This document shows, piece after piece, positions 25,119 through 33,120 of a DNA stretch of 64,000 bases. The notes beneath the pieces were generated by a model. It had not been told where the DNA came from. It made no database searches and was given only the letters and a program-made list of their open reading frames with translations. Both the position numbers and the translations under genes were made by a program. The DNA comes from Truepera sp. (lineage in GTDB: Bacteria > Deinococcota > Deinococci > Deinococcales > Trueperaceae), in assembly GCA_032027045.1 (NCBI GenBank), contig JAVSMU010000001.1, positions 1,996,039 through 2,060,038 of the forward strand, given 5' to 3'. Position 1 is the stretch's first letter, and each line of letters begins with the position of its first letter.

Positions 25119-25158
25119 GAAGAACTCCTTCCGGCACCACTTACGGGTGCATGAGGAA

Positions 25159-25202
25159 AGAGTAGTGGCTTGGTGCTAAGCGCGAATAAAGGCAGGGTAA
25201 AG
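25159..25202 (-). promoter_or_regulatory. response-regulator box and -10 of the SHOCT operon
   Basis: On the minus strand CTTTACC (25202-25196) and CTTTATT (25191-25185) form a direct repeat with an 11-bp period, as bound by OmpR/PhoB-type regulators. TACTCT (25164-25159) is the likely -10 box, exactly 20 bp downstream, and no -35 box is seen. Box type and spacing match the site at 27768-27822. Between 25062 and 25243 there is also a GCACC/GGTGC hairpin. Confidence 0.45.
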
Positions 25203-25242
25203 CTGACTCAGGCCAGAGGTGGTCGGTCGCTCGCCACGAGCG

Positions 25243-25677
25243 TCAGCCGCCCGAGATGCGCGCCTGTGTGGCTCGCTGTTGGGGCTGCCACCACTCCTTG
25301 ATGTAGGCCAGCACGGCGGTGATCTGCTCGTCGCTCCAATCCGGGCCGATGGCGGGCATGACCATGCCTCCCTGGCGGATCAGGCCGGCGATCTGGCTGT
25401 CGGGATGGTGCCAGGCGTGCATGCTGCCGTTCAAGGCGGGGACGCCGGCACGTGCGTCGCCGGCGCCCGTGACGCCGTGGCACGTCGCACAGTTCGCTTG
25501 GAAGGCCTGCTCCCCCAGCGCAACCTGCTCGGCCGAGTAGGTGGGGTACGTGGGCGGTGAGGCGCCACCCGCACCGAATTGGGAGTAGATCGCGATAGCG
25601 GCGACGCCGCCCACGCCCAGCACCAGGGCAAGGGTCATCCAGCGCGGGGCACCGCGCTTCTTAGGCTTTCGTGCCAA
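25243..25677 (-). CDS. membrane-anchored cytochrome c
   Basis: A 144-residue electron carrier. A basic N-terminus and one membrane anchor (about 15-33) are followed by a cytochrome c domain on the outer side, with the haem-binding CATCHG near residue 75 and the likely Met ligand in GGMVMPAIG near 110. The start is TTG at 25677, chosen for GAGGTGG 6 nt upstream; the frame extends 40 codons further upstream without signal-like features. It lies next to a two-component system, and a matching regulator box occurs upstream. Confidence 0.8.
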   Translation of the reverse strand: MARKPKKRGAPRWMTLALVLGVGGVAAIAIYSQFGAGGASPPTYPTYSAEQVALGEQAFQANCATCHGVTGAGDARAGVPALNGSMHAWHHPDSQIAGLIRQGGMVMPAIGPDWSDEQITAVLAYIKEWWQPQQRATQARISGG

Positions 25678-25821
25678 CTTGGGCCACCTCGTTTCGTAGA
25701 GTTGGAGACCGGCGGGACCGGCTCGTTCGACCACCAACGACGCACCCGGCGAGGTGTTCTCGGCCGAATGACGGGAGAGCGCGGAGCTCCTCGGCATGTT
25801 CGGCGCTGTCCATGAACGGCG

Positions 25822-25850
25822 GATAACGCCCGTGTAAGGTTCCTGTAAAG
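25822..25850 (-). promoter_or_regulatory. three-unit response-regulator box upstream of cytochrome c
   Basis: On the minus strand CTTTACA (25850-25844), CCTTACA (25839-25833) and a weaker CGTTATC (25828-25822) repeat every 11 bp. A weak -10 candidate, GAACAT, lies 20 bp beyond (25801-25796). The element sits between the histidine kinase stop and the cytochrome gene. Confidence 0.45.
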
Positions 25851-25901
25851 CGTCCGGTGATGTGGCGGGGCCAATGCCGCGCGGCCAGTGGGCGCAAGCG
25901 G

Positions 25902-27032
25902 CTACCTCGGCCCTGGCTCCATCGGAAGCGTGAACCAGAAGCTGCTGCCCTGCCCGACGCGGCTGCTGACCCCGATCTCCCCACCCTGACGCTCGACGAA
26001 CTGCTTGGCCAGCGTGAGGCCGATGCCGCTGCCACCGCCTTCCTGCTGGGCGCGCGCCTGGTCCCCGCGGAAGAAGCGGTTGAACACCATGCCAAGCTGG
26101 TCCGGGGGGATGCCCGCGCCGGTGTCGCTCACCTCGAAGCGGGCGTGCCCGTCCGGCAGCGCGGTGACGGCGAGGGTGATGCGGCCGCCCGACGGCGTGA
26201 ACCGCAGGGCGTTGGCAACGAGGTTCGTCAGCACCTGGTCCGTGCGCTCAGCGTCGGCCCAAACGCTGACGTTCGGCATGGCACGCACCTCGAGTTCCAG
26301 GCCCTTGGTTTCGGCGCGGGGCCGGAAGGCGTCGGCTACCGTGACCAGGAGGGCGGAAGCGTCCGCCTGGGCGAAATTCAACAGCACCTGGCCGGTCTCG
26401 ACGCGCGACAGCAGGCTCAGGTCGTCGGCGAGCCTCTCGAGCCGCTGTACCTGCCGCCGCGCCGGCGCCGCCAGCTCCTCGGGCTTGAACACCCCGTCCT
26501 CGAGGCCCTCCAAGTAACCGCGCAAGTTCGACAGGGGGGTGCGGAACTCGTGCGCCACGTCGGCCATCAGTTGCACGCGGCGCTCCTCGCTACGCTCCAG
26601 CGTCTCCGCCATGACGTTGAACGCAGCGGCCAACTCGCCGATCTCGCCAGGAGCCCCGCCACCGAGCCGCTGGCTGTACTGCCCACCGGCGATGCGGCGG
26701 CTGGCGTGCGTGAGGGCGCGCAGGGGCCTAACCAGCCGCCGGGTGACGTACAACCCGACGACGCCGGCCGCGACTGCGGACGCCAACAGCGCCCACAGCA
26801 GTGACCGCGTGAGGGCGCGGCGAAAGCCCGCCTCCAGATCCGCGGCCATGACGTCGAACGACTGTGTGCCGCCAGCTTGCAGCGTTCCCATCATGTCGTC
26901 CACATGCCGCTGCAAGAAGAAGGGCGCCAGGGCCTCGCCCGCCAGGAACGTGGTGCCGGCGCCGACCACGATGACGAGCAAGTAGGCGGGCAGCAGCCGC
27001 CAGTAGAGGCTCGACTTGGGTGCTCTGGTCAT
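25902..27032 (-). CDS. sensor histidine kinase
   Basis: A 376-residue membrane sensor that should phosphorylate the regulator encoded just upstream. Order of parts: helix 1 (about 10-32), a short outer loop, helix 2 (about 75-95), HAMP (about 96-150), HisKA with the phospho-accepting His161 in DVAHEFRTPLSNL, then the ATPase domain with the N box LTNLVANALRFTPSGG, DTGAGIPPDQ and GGGSGIGLTLAKQ. The signal sensed is unknown; the small outer loop and the neighbouring metal genes make metal or redox stress a reasonable guess. It starts 8 bp after the regulator gene. Confidence 0.93.
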   Translation of the reverse strand: MTRAPKSSLYWRLLPAYLLVIVVGAGTTFLAGEALAPFFLQRHVDDMMGTLQAGGTQSFDVMAADLEAGFRRALTRSLLWALLASAVAAGVVGLYVTRRLVRPLRALTHASRRIAGGQYSQRLGGGAPGEIGELAAAFNVMAETLERSEERRVQLMADVAHEFRTPLSNLRGYLEGLEDGVFKPEELAAPARRQVQRLERLADDLSLLSRVETGQVLLNFAQADASALLVTVADAFRPRAETKGLELEVRAMPNVSVWADAERTDQVLTNLVANALRFTPSGGRITLAVTALPDGHARFEVSDTGAGIPPDQLGMVFNRFFRGDQARAQQEGGGSGIGLTLAKQFVERQGGEIGVSSRVGQGSSFWFTLPMEPGPR

Positions 27033-27040
27033 GCCGTTAC

Positions 27041-27715
27041 CTAGCCCACCTTGTAGCCGACGCCGCGGACCGTGACCAGCAACGTGTCGGCGCCGACGCT
27101 GGCCAGCTTCTGGCGCAGGTTGGAGATGTGCACGTCGACCACCCGGTCGACGCCGGCGAAATCGGGCCCCCACACGCGGTCGATCAGGTCGTTGCGGCTG
27201 AAGACGCGGCCCGGCGCACGCACGAGGGCGTATAGCAGGTCGAACTCGAGGGTCGTGAGGTCGACGGCGCGCCCGCCGAAGGTGGCCTGGCGCTGAAGCG
27301 GGTCGACTCGCAGACCGCGGTGCTCGACCGCGTCTCCCGCCTCCGACTCGCTCGCCCGGCTCCGCCGCAACACCGCCCGCACGCGTGCCACCAGCTCGCG
27401 GGGACTGAACGGCTTGACCACGTAATCGTCGGCGCCCAGCTCCAACCCCACGATGCGGTCGCTCTCCTCGCTACGGGCCGTGAGCATGATGATGGGCGTG
27501 CGCTGCTCGCGCCGTAAAGCGGTGATGAACTCGGGCCCACCCAGGCCCGGCAGCATCCAGTCGAGCACGATCAGGGCCGGCGGCGTTTGGAGCGCCAGCT
27601 GTAGGCCGGCGGCCCCGTCGTGAACCACGGTGACCTCGTAACCCTCGCGCGTGAGATAGGCGCTCACCACCTGCGCGGCGTCCCTGTCGTCCTCCACCAC
27701 CAGGATGCGGCTCAT
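27041..27715 (-). CDS. OmpR-family response regulator
   Basis: A 224-residue DNA-binding regulator. The receiver domain has acidic residues Asp9 and Asp10, the phosphorylation site Asp52 in VLDWMLPG and a conserved Lys in DDYVVKPF. The C-terminal winged helix ends in TVRGVGYKVG. ATG 27715 is chosen because TAGCTT (27723-27728, minus strand) lies 7 nt upstream, suggesting a leaderless message. Three 11-bp-spaced repeats in the divergent promoter region probably bind this protein, which would make the system self-regulated. Confidence 0.93.
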   Translation of the reverse strand: MSRILVVEDDRDAAQVVSAYLTREGYEVTVVHDGAAGLQLALQTPPALIVLDWMLPGLGGPEFITALRREQRTPIIMLTARSEESDRIVGLELGADDYVVKPFSPRELVARVRAVLRRSRASESEAGDAVEHRGLRVDPLQRQATFGGRAVDLTTLEFDLLYALVRAPGRVFSRNDLIDRVWGPDFAGVDRVVDVHISNLRQKLASVGADTLLVTVRGVGYKVG

Positions 27716-27767
27716 CACGACCAAGCTAACACCCGCCGGAATCGGTACGAGCAAGCTGACGGCCCAA

Positions 27768-27822
27768 CCTTACGTGAGCCTTACGCGCCGCTTAAACGGC
27801 CGCAACAACCCGCCGCTAACGT
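27768..27822 (+). promoter_or_regulatory. three-unit response-regulator box and -10 in the divergent promoter region
   Basis: CCTTACG (27768-27774), CCTTACG (27779-27785) and GCTTAAA (27790-27796) repeat every 11 bp. The -10 box TAACGT (27817-27822) starts after a 20-bp gap and is 7 nt from the ATG at 27830. The region is shared with the regulator gene reading the other way. Confidence 0.55.
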
Positions 27823-27829
27823 TAGTGGC

Positions 27830-28057
27830 ATGAGAGCGATCCTGGAGCACGTCGGCCCTCACGGCTTCTGGCTGCTGCTGGCCTGCGTCGCGTTGGTGCT
27901 GCTCGTTCTCATCCTGGTACGGGCGCTCTTCCCCGACTTCTCCAGTGACGACCGGCGCGCAGCGCCCGGTACGGTCCTGGCCGAAAGTGTAACCACCGGC
28001 GAAACGGCCGATATCCGGGCCGGCAAGTCGGGCGCGGAAGAGGCCGGGCGAACCTGA
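27830..28057 (+). CDS. small single-helix membrane protein
   Basis: A 75-residue protein with one strong membrane helix (about 12-35: FWLLLACVALVLLVLILV) and a hydrophilic tail that looks disordered. I recognise no family. It starts at ATG 27830, 7 nt after a TAACGT -10 box, so the message is probably leaderless, and the predicted regulator box sits just upstream. It may be an accessory or output protein of the two-component system. Confidence 0.65.
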   Translation: MRAILEHVGPHGFWLLLACVALVLLVLILVRALFPDFSSDDRRAAPGTVLAESVTTGETADIRAGKSGAEEAGRT

Positions 28058-28137
28058 AGCTAGTGAAGGATCCAAGTGGCCCGAAACTAACGCGCGGAAG
28101 CGGCCGGGCCCGCTCGAAGGCGAGAAAGGGACGGTAC

Positions 28138-28617
28138 ATGAGAATGAGATCGAGGAAATGGATGTTGACGCTTGCGCCCCTCCTGGTCCTGGTGGTCACC
28201 GCCATGCTGGTTCTGGCCACCCGGCCGGCACTGGCGACGGCGTCACTCGAGGGCGTGCAGGTGAGCGTGACCAAGTCGCCCCTGTGCGGCTGCTGCGAGG
28301 ACTACATCGCCATCTTGCGCGGGCGCGGCGTGGACGTCGAGGTGATCGACACCGAAGACATCGCCGGCGCGAAGCTCGCGTTTGGCGTGCCGCCTAGCGC
28401 CTGGAGTTGCCACACCACCCAGGTGGGCGGCTACGCCGTCGAGGGCCACGTCCCCCTCGAGGCCGTCGAGCGCCTCCTAAGTGAACGACCCAAGGTTGAC
28501 GGCATCGCGCTAGCCGGCATGCCCGCGGGCTCCCCCGGCATGAACGGCACCAAGACCGCGCCATTCCAGGTCGTCGCCTTCGACGCGAGGGGCGTACGCG
28601 CCTTCGGCGACTACTAG
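28138..28617 (+). CDS. exported DUF411-family metal-binding protein
   Basis: A 159-residue exported protein. The hydrophobic segment (about 9-32) is a signal peptide or anchor. The DUF411 core follows: VTKSPLCGCCEDYIAIL with a Cys-Gly-Cys-Cys cluster, WSCHTTQVGGYAVEGHVP with another Cys-His, and GIALAGMPAGSPGM. Family members often accompany copper resistance genes and are thought to bind copper in the periplasm. The start is ATG 28138 with AAAGGG 7 nt upstream. A CopB-type ATPase gene follows. Confidence 0.82.
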   Translation: MRMRSRKWMLTLAPLLVLVVTAMLVLATRPALATASLEGVQVSVTKSPLCGCCEDYIAILRGRGVDVEVIDTEDIAGAKLAFGVPPSAWSCHTTQVGGYAVEGHVPLEAVERLLSERPKVDGIALAGMPAGSPGMNGTKTAPFQVVAFDARGVRAFGDY

Positions 28618-28693
28618 CGGGCTGCTCCGGTTGGCGGGTTCCCGTGGCAGTCGTGGGGAAGGGCACGGCCTGCCATCCGGCGCCGCTCGATGG

Positions 28694-28754
28694 GGTGTCC
28701 GAGGCCGCCCGATAAGGTGCCCGAGGCCGCCCTAAGTGTGTCCAGGCGTACACT
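28694..28754 (+). promoter_or_regulatory. 22-bp-period direct repeat and -10 upstream of the CopB-type ATPase gene
   Basis: GGTGTCCGAGGCCGCCC (28694-28710) and GGTGCCCGAGGCCGCCC (28716-28732) repeat with a period of 22 bp, two helical turns. TACACT (28749-28754) is a likely -10 box. The repeat lies in the activator position for the ATPase gene. Confidence 0.4.
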
Positions 28755-28812
28755 GAAACCCAGTCCCGCCTGGACCCCGTCCCACCTGGGGTGGCTGCCG
28801 AGGAGAGTTTAG

Positions 28813-30942
28813 GTGAACCACTCGAACCACGATCACTCGAACCACGAAGAAGCTTCCAGCGCCGAGCCATCCCATGACGCTCACGATGCGCACGCGGAGC
28901 AGGCCCACGGAGCTCACGATTCACGCGCCGAGCAAGCCCACGACGCTCACAACGGCCACGGGGACCAAGGAGGTCACGACAAGCACGCGGGGCACTCGCC
29001 CGAGATGTTCCGCGACCGCTTCTGGTTCTCGCTCGTCCTGACGCTGCCGATCCTCTACTTCAGCGAACAGGTCCAGCAGATCCTCGGTTACCGGGCCGTC
29101 AGTTTCCCCGGTAGCGAGTGGGTCAACCCGCTGCTCGGAACCGTCCTCTTCTTCTACGGCGGCCTGGTCTTCTTGCAGGGAGCGCGTCACGAGCTCGCCG
29201 ACCGTAAGCCAGGCATGATGACGTTGATCAGCCTGGCCATCACCGTCGCCTACGCCTACAGCATGGCCGTGGTGCTCGGTGTTCCGGGCATGCCGTTCTT
29301 CTGGGAGCTAGCCACCCTCATCGCCATCATGCTGCTCGGGCATTGGCTCGAGATGGCCAGCGTGCAGGGCGCGTCGCGGGCACTCGAGAATCTGGCGTCG
29401 CTGGTGCCGAACACCGCCCACCGCTTGACCAACGGCGCCACCGAAGAAGTGCCCGTGGCCGACCTGCGGCATGGTGATCACATCCTGGTGCGGCCCGGCG
29501 AGCAGTTGGCCGCCGACGGCATCGTGCTCGAGGGGCGCAGCAGCGTCAACGAATCGTTCCTGACCGGCGAGTCGCGTCCAGTCCCCAAGGAAGAGGGTGA
29601 CGAGGTCGTGGCAGGCGCCGTGAACGGTGAGGGCGCCCTGACGGTGGAGGTCTCCCGCACCGGCGGCGAGACGACCCTGTCGCAGATCCAGCGCCTGGTG
29701 GCGGAGGCGCAATCGTCGCGCAGCCGCTACCAGAACCTCGCCGACCGCGCCGCCGGTTGGCTCTTCTTCATCGCTCTGGGGGCAGGCCTCTTGACGTTCG
29801 TCGTGTGGCTCTTGGTCACCAACGACCTGCAACAGGCCGTCACCCGGAGCGTGACCGTGCTGATCATCGCCTGCCCTCACGCCCTCGGCCTCGCCATCCC
29901 CCTCGTGATCGTCAACGCCACGGCCATGAGCGCCGCCAACGGCATCCTGGTGCGCAACCGCGAGGCGTTCGAGCGCGCCCGCAACATCGGCATCGTCGCC
30001 TTCGACAAGACCGGCACCCTCACCGAGGGCGCGTTCGGCGTGAGCGCCGTACACGCCGACGGCTTAGGCGAACGAGAGGCCTTGGGCATCATGGCGGCCC
30101 TCGAGACCCGCAGCGAACACCCGCTCGCCCAGGCCGTCGTCGAGGAGGCCCGAGCCCGCGAGGTCAGCGTGCCCGACTCGGGCGACTTCGAGGTCGTGGC
30201 CGGCAAGGGCGTGCGCGGCCGCATCGACGGCGTCACGTACTCCGTCGGCCGGCCGGAATGGATCGCGGAGCAGGGCCTCGACTTCCCGCCCGCCTTACGT
30301 AGCGCCCTGGAGGAGGCCGAGGCGCGCGGCGAGAGCGCCATCGCCCTCATGAACGAAGAGCGCGCCCTCGCTGTGGTCGGGTTGGCAGACCGCGTGCGGC
30401 AGAGCGCGAAAGCCACCATCCGCGGCCTCAAGGCTGCGGGCGTGGAGCCCGTGATGATCACCGGCGACGCCGAGGCGGTGGCTGCCACGGTGGCGCGCGA
30501 GCTGGGCATCGAGCGCTACTACGCGCGCGTCCTGCCGGGCGACAAGGCCACCAAGGTCCGCGAACTGCAGCGCACCGCCCCCACCGCCTTCGTGGGCGAC
30601 GGCATCAACGACGCTCCCGCCCTGCTCGAGGCCGACCTCGGCATCGCCATCGGCGCCGGCACCAACGTCGCCATCGAGTCTGCCGACCTGGTACTGGTGG
30701 ACGACGATCCCGCCGATGTGCTCGCCGCCCTCAAGCTCTCGCGCGCCACCTACCGCAAGATGATCCAGAACCTCGCTTGGGCCACCGGCTACAACGCCAT
30801 CGCCCTGCCGCTAGCCGCCGGCGTGCTCGCCTGGGCCGGCTTCCTGCTCTCACCAGCCGTAGGTGCCCTGCTGATGAGCCTCTCGACGATCGTGGTGGCC
30901 ATAAACGCCATGACGCTCAGGCGCACCAAGCTGCACGCCTGA
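28813..30942 (+). CDS. copB: CopB-type (CPH motif) copper/silver P-type ATPase
   Basis: A 709-residue metal-exporting P1B-3-type pump. Residues 1-60 are extremely rich in His, Asp, Glu and Ala (HDAHDAHAEQAHGAHD-like), replacing the usual HMA domain. The metal-site motif Cys354-Pro-His356, the actuator TGES, the phosphorylation site Asp398 in DKTGT, the HP pair (SEHPLA) and the hinge GDGINDAPAL are all present. The CPH type usually exports Cu2+ or Ag+. GTG start with AGGAGAG 6 nt upstream. It follows the DUF411 gene and converges on merA. Confidence 0.92.
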   Translation: MNHSNHDHSNHEEASSAEPSHDAHDAHAEQAHGAHDSRAEQAHDAHNGHGDQGGHDKHAGHSPEMFRDRFWFSLVLTLPILYFSEQVQQILGYRAVSFPGSEWVNPLLGTVLFFYGGLVFLQGARHELADRKPGMMTLISLAITVAYAYSMAVVLGVPGMPFFWELATLIAIMLLGHWLEMASVQGASRALENLASLVPNTAHRLTNGATEEVPVADLRHGDHILVRPGEQLAADGIVLEGRSSVNESFLTGESRPVPKEEGDEVVAGAVNGEGALTVEVSRTGGETTLSQIQRLVAEAQSSRSRYQNLADRAAGWLFFIALGAGLLTFVVWLLVTNDLQQAVTRSVTVLIIACPHALGLAIPLVIVNATAMSAANGILVRNREAFERARNIGIVAFDKTGTLTEGAFGVSAVHADGLGEREALGIMAALETRSEHPLAQAVVEEARAREVSVPDSGDFEVVAGKGVRGRIDGVTYSVGRPEWIAEQGLDFPPALRSALEEAEARGESAIALMNEERALAVVGLADRVRQSAKATIRGLKAAGVEPVMITGDAEAVAATVARELGIERYYARVLPGDKATKVRELQRTAPTAFVGDGINDAPALLEADLGIAIGAGTNVAIESADLVLVDDDPADVLAALKLSRATYRKMIQNLAWATGYNAIALPLAAGVLAWAGFLLSPAVGALLMSLSTIVVAINAMTLRRTKLHA

Positions 30943-31046
30943 AGCAGGCACGGACCGGGTGCCCGGTGCAACCGCAGCCGCCGGCGTCGTCATGCTGCGC
31001 AGGAAATCCCCGAAGGCGCCGTGTTGCCCGAACGCCACCCGGATGG

Positions 31047-31064
31047 GGCGCGAGCATTCGCGCC
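31047..31064. terminator. hairpin between copB and merA
   Basis: GGCGCGA (31047-31053) and TCGCGCC (31058-31064) form a perfect 7-bp stem with a GCAT loop between the two convergent genes. There is no U-tract, so termination is only a guess from position. Confidence 0.35.
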
Positions 31065-31124
31065 GACCCCCGCTGGTGAGCGCCTCCCGTCACTCGCGGT
31101 AGGCCGCTGCGGCCACCACGCTCA

Positions 31125-32549
31125 TCACGCACAGCAGGAGAGTTTGGCCACGTCCTTGCTGGAGGTTTGCGCTGCCAACTTCAAGCCTTCCGCCCACGTC
31201 AGGTAGGGATGGAGCGTGGTGACAAGATCATCCGTCGTCAGGCCGAAGCGCACGGCCAGCGTCGCCTCGCCGATGATATCGCCGGCGTTCGCGGACACGA
31301 CGTGCGCCCCGAGTAGGTGATTGCTACCAACCTCGGCCACCAGCTTGATGAGCCCGCGGTCCCGGCCGGACACGACCGCGCGCGACATCGCCGCGACGGG
31401 GAGCGTAACCACAGTAGGCTCACGCCCCACCGCCCGCGCTTCGGCCTCCGTCAACCCCACGGCTGCGAGTTGCGGATCGGTGAAGACCACGCGCGGCGTT
31501 ACGCTCAAATCAAGCTGGGCCGCCCCGCGCCCCATGCCGTCGGCGAGGGCGGCCTGCGCGGCGATCCCACCGCCCGCGGCAGCGACGTAAACGAACTGGG
31601 GGCCGCCGGTGACGTCGCCGGCGGCGAACACATCGGGGTTCGATGTGCGCATGAACTCATCCACCCGCACGAACCCTTGCTCGTCCAGCTCCACCCCCGC
31701 GCGGTCCAAGCCTAGGCCGCTCGTGTTGGCTCGGCGGCCGGTTGCCACCAAGAGCTGCTCGGCTCGCAACGTCTCCCGCGCGCCGCCGCGCTCGACCTCC
31801 ACCCGGTAACCCGCTTCGTGGCGAGCAACACGCGTAACCCGCACACTCGTCCGCAAAGTCAGGCCCTCCTCCGTGAGAGCGTCCGCGAGCACCCGCGAGA
31901 GTTCGGGATCCTCGCTCGGCAAGATTCGCGGGGCGACGTCGAGCACGTTGACCGTCACACCGAACCGCGCGAACATCTGGCCGAGCTCCAAGCCGATTGC
32001 TCCAGCACCGAGCACGATCATCGACGCCGGCAGCTTCTCGATCTCCATCGCGCTTGTGCTGGTCAGGGCGCCCGCCTCAGCCAGGCCCGGGATGGGCGGC
32101 ATGGCGGGCGTGGCGCCGGTGGCGATCACCACCTTGCGCGCCCCCAGCTCCTCGTCCCCGACCCGCACGCGGCCGGCGCCAAGCAGCTCGGCCCGGCCAC
32201 GCAGGAGCGACACTCCCGCGTAGAACGGCAGCACGTCGAGGTACTTCTCCTGCCGAAGCTTCCCTACCACGGCTCGTTTACGCGCGAGCGCCAGTTCCCA
32301 CACGCTCTGCGACGCATCGGCCGTGGCACCTGGGAGGCACGTGCGGGCCTCGTGGTAACTAGCGGCCGCCTCGATAAGCAGCTTCGAGGGAATGCAGCCG
32401 ACGTTGACGCAGGTGCCGCCCACCTCCTCGCCGCCCTCGACGATGGCTACGCGCGCGCCGAGCTCGTCGCCGCGAATGGCGGTAGCCATGCCCGCCCCAC
32501 CCGTGCCGATGATCACTAGGTCGTAGTCGAACCACTCGTCATTAGCCAT
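31125..32549 (-). CDS. merA: mercuric reductase-like flavoprotein
   Basis: A 474-residue FAD/NAD(P)H disulfide oxidoreductase. The redox pair is Cys47/Cys52 in GGTCVNVGC, and the C-terminus ends KLSCCA, the vicinal Cys472-Cys473 pair that passes Hg2+ to the active site in MerA. This pair separates it from the lipoamide dehydrogenase encoded at 57 kb. The N-terminal HMA domain found in some MerA proteins is absent. No merT, merP or merB is seen. TAGCCT sits 6 nt upstream of the ATG, so its message is probably leaderless and MerR-controlled. Confidence 0.88.
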   Translation of the reverse strand: MANDEWFDYDLVIIGTGGAGMATAIRGDELGARVAIVEGGEEVGGTCVNVGCIPSKLLIEAAASYHEARTCLPGATADASQSVWELALARKRAVVGKLRQEKYLDVLPFYAGVSLLRGRAELLGAGRVRVGDEELGARKVVIATGATPAMPPIPGLAEAGALTSTSAMEIEKLPASMIVLGAGAIGLELGQMFARFGVTVNVLDVAPRILPSEDPELSRVLADALTEEGLTLRTSVRVTRVARHEAGYRVEVERGGARETLRAEQLLVATGRRANTSGLGLDRAGVELDEQGFVRVDEFMRTSNPDVFAAGDVTGGPQFVYVAAAGGGIAAQAALADGMGRGAAQLDLSVTPRVVFTDPQLAAVGLTEAEARAVGREPTVVTLPVAAMSRAVVSGRDRGLIKLVAEVGSNHLLGAHVVSANAGDIIGEATLAVRFGLTTDDLVTTLHPYLTWAEGLKLAAQTSSKDVAKLSCCA

Positions 32550-32555
32550 GCCGGC

Positions 32556-32587
32556 AGGCTAGGCTCTCCCCTTTGGGGGAGAGTCAA
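32556..32587 (-). promoter_or_regulatory. MerR-type promoter/operator of merA
   Basis: On the minus strand TTGACT (32587-32582) and TAGCCT (32561-32556) are separated by 20 bp, the over-long spacer typical of MerR-regulated promoters. A dyad, CTCTCCCC/GGGGAGAG (32564-32571 and 32576-32583), fills the spacer. The -35 box overlaps the merR stop codon, and the -10 box is 6 nt from the merA ATG. Confidence 0.8.
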
Positions 32588-33006
32588 GCTGCCCGGTGGT
32601 GATGGGACGCGGCCGGCTCGGCAAGGTACACGCAACCCTCGCTTTCGCAAGCAGGCTTCGGGTGCTCTTCCGCCCACTTCACCCGGGCGGCTAGCTCCTC
32701 CTCCAACCGGCGCAGCTGCGCGAGGCGGTCTCGGACGGCGTGCAGGTGTCGAGCCAGAACCGCTCGAACCGCTGGGCATGGAGGGCCATCCTGATTGCGA
32801 GCCTGAAGAACGTCACCGATCTCCCTCAACGTCAAACCGAGCGCCTGTGCGCTGCGGATGAACTCCACGCGGGTAATGGCCTCGTCGCCGTAGTAGCGGT
32901 AGCCGTTCGCACCACGATCGGCTTCCAACAGTCCAGAATCCGTCCAGTAGCGCAGGGTCTTGACGGACTCGCGCGTGCGCTGAGCCAACTGCCCGATGGT
33001 CGCCAT
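32584..33006 (-). CDS. merR: MerR-family metal-responsive regulator
   Basis: A 140-residue activator/repressor. The N-terminal helix-turn-helix (MATIGQLAQRTRESVKTLRYW) is followed by the dimer helix and candidate metal ligands: one Cys in GPPCPAV and a CESEGC pair near the end. The spacing differs from classical Hg MerR, so the sensed metal could be mercury, copper or another thiophilic ion. ATG 33006 has TACCAT (minus strand, 33012-33017) 5 nt upstream. A matching operator lies at its own 3' end, before merA. Confidence 0.85.
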   Translation of the reverse strand: MATIGQLAQRTRESVKTLRYWTDSGLLEADRGANGYRYYGDEAITRVEFIRSAQALGLTLREIGDVLQARNQDGPPCPAVRAVLARHLHAVRDRLAQLRRLEEELAARVKWAEEHPKPACESEGCVYLAEPAASHHHRAA

Positions 33007-33120
33007 GTCCCATGGTAGTAGCGTCCGGCTCACCTGAACGTCTCCAATGTGATGGGCTCCTCGGGTTCTCGGGCGTTGGTACCCGTGCGCCGAGTCTGGG
33101 GTGTCGGTTAGCATCCGGCC

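Noticed and set aside
28600-28812. Response-regulator 11-bp box upstream of the CopB-type ATPase gene
   Set aside because: Only a 22-bp-period repeat of unrelated sequence is present, so this gene was not added to the predicted regulon.
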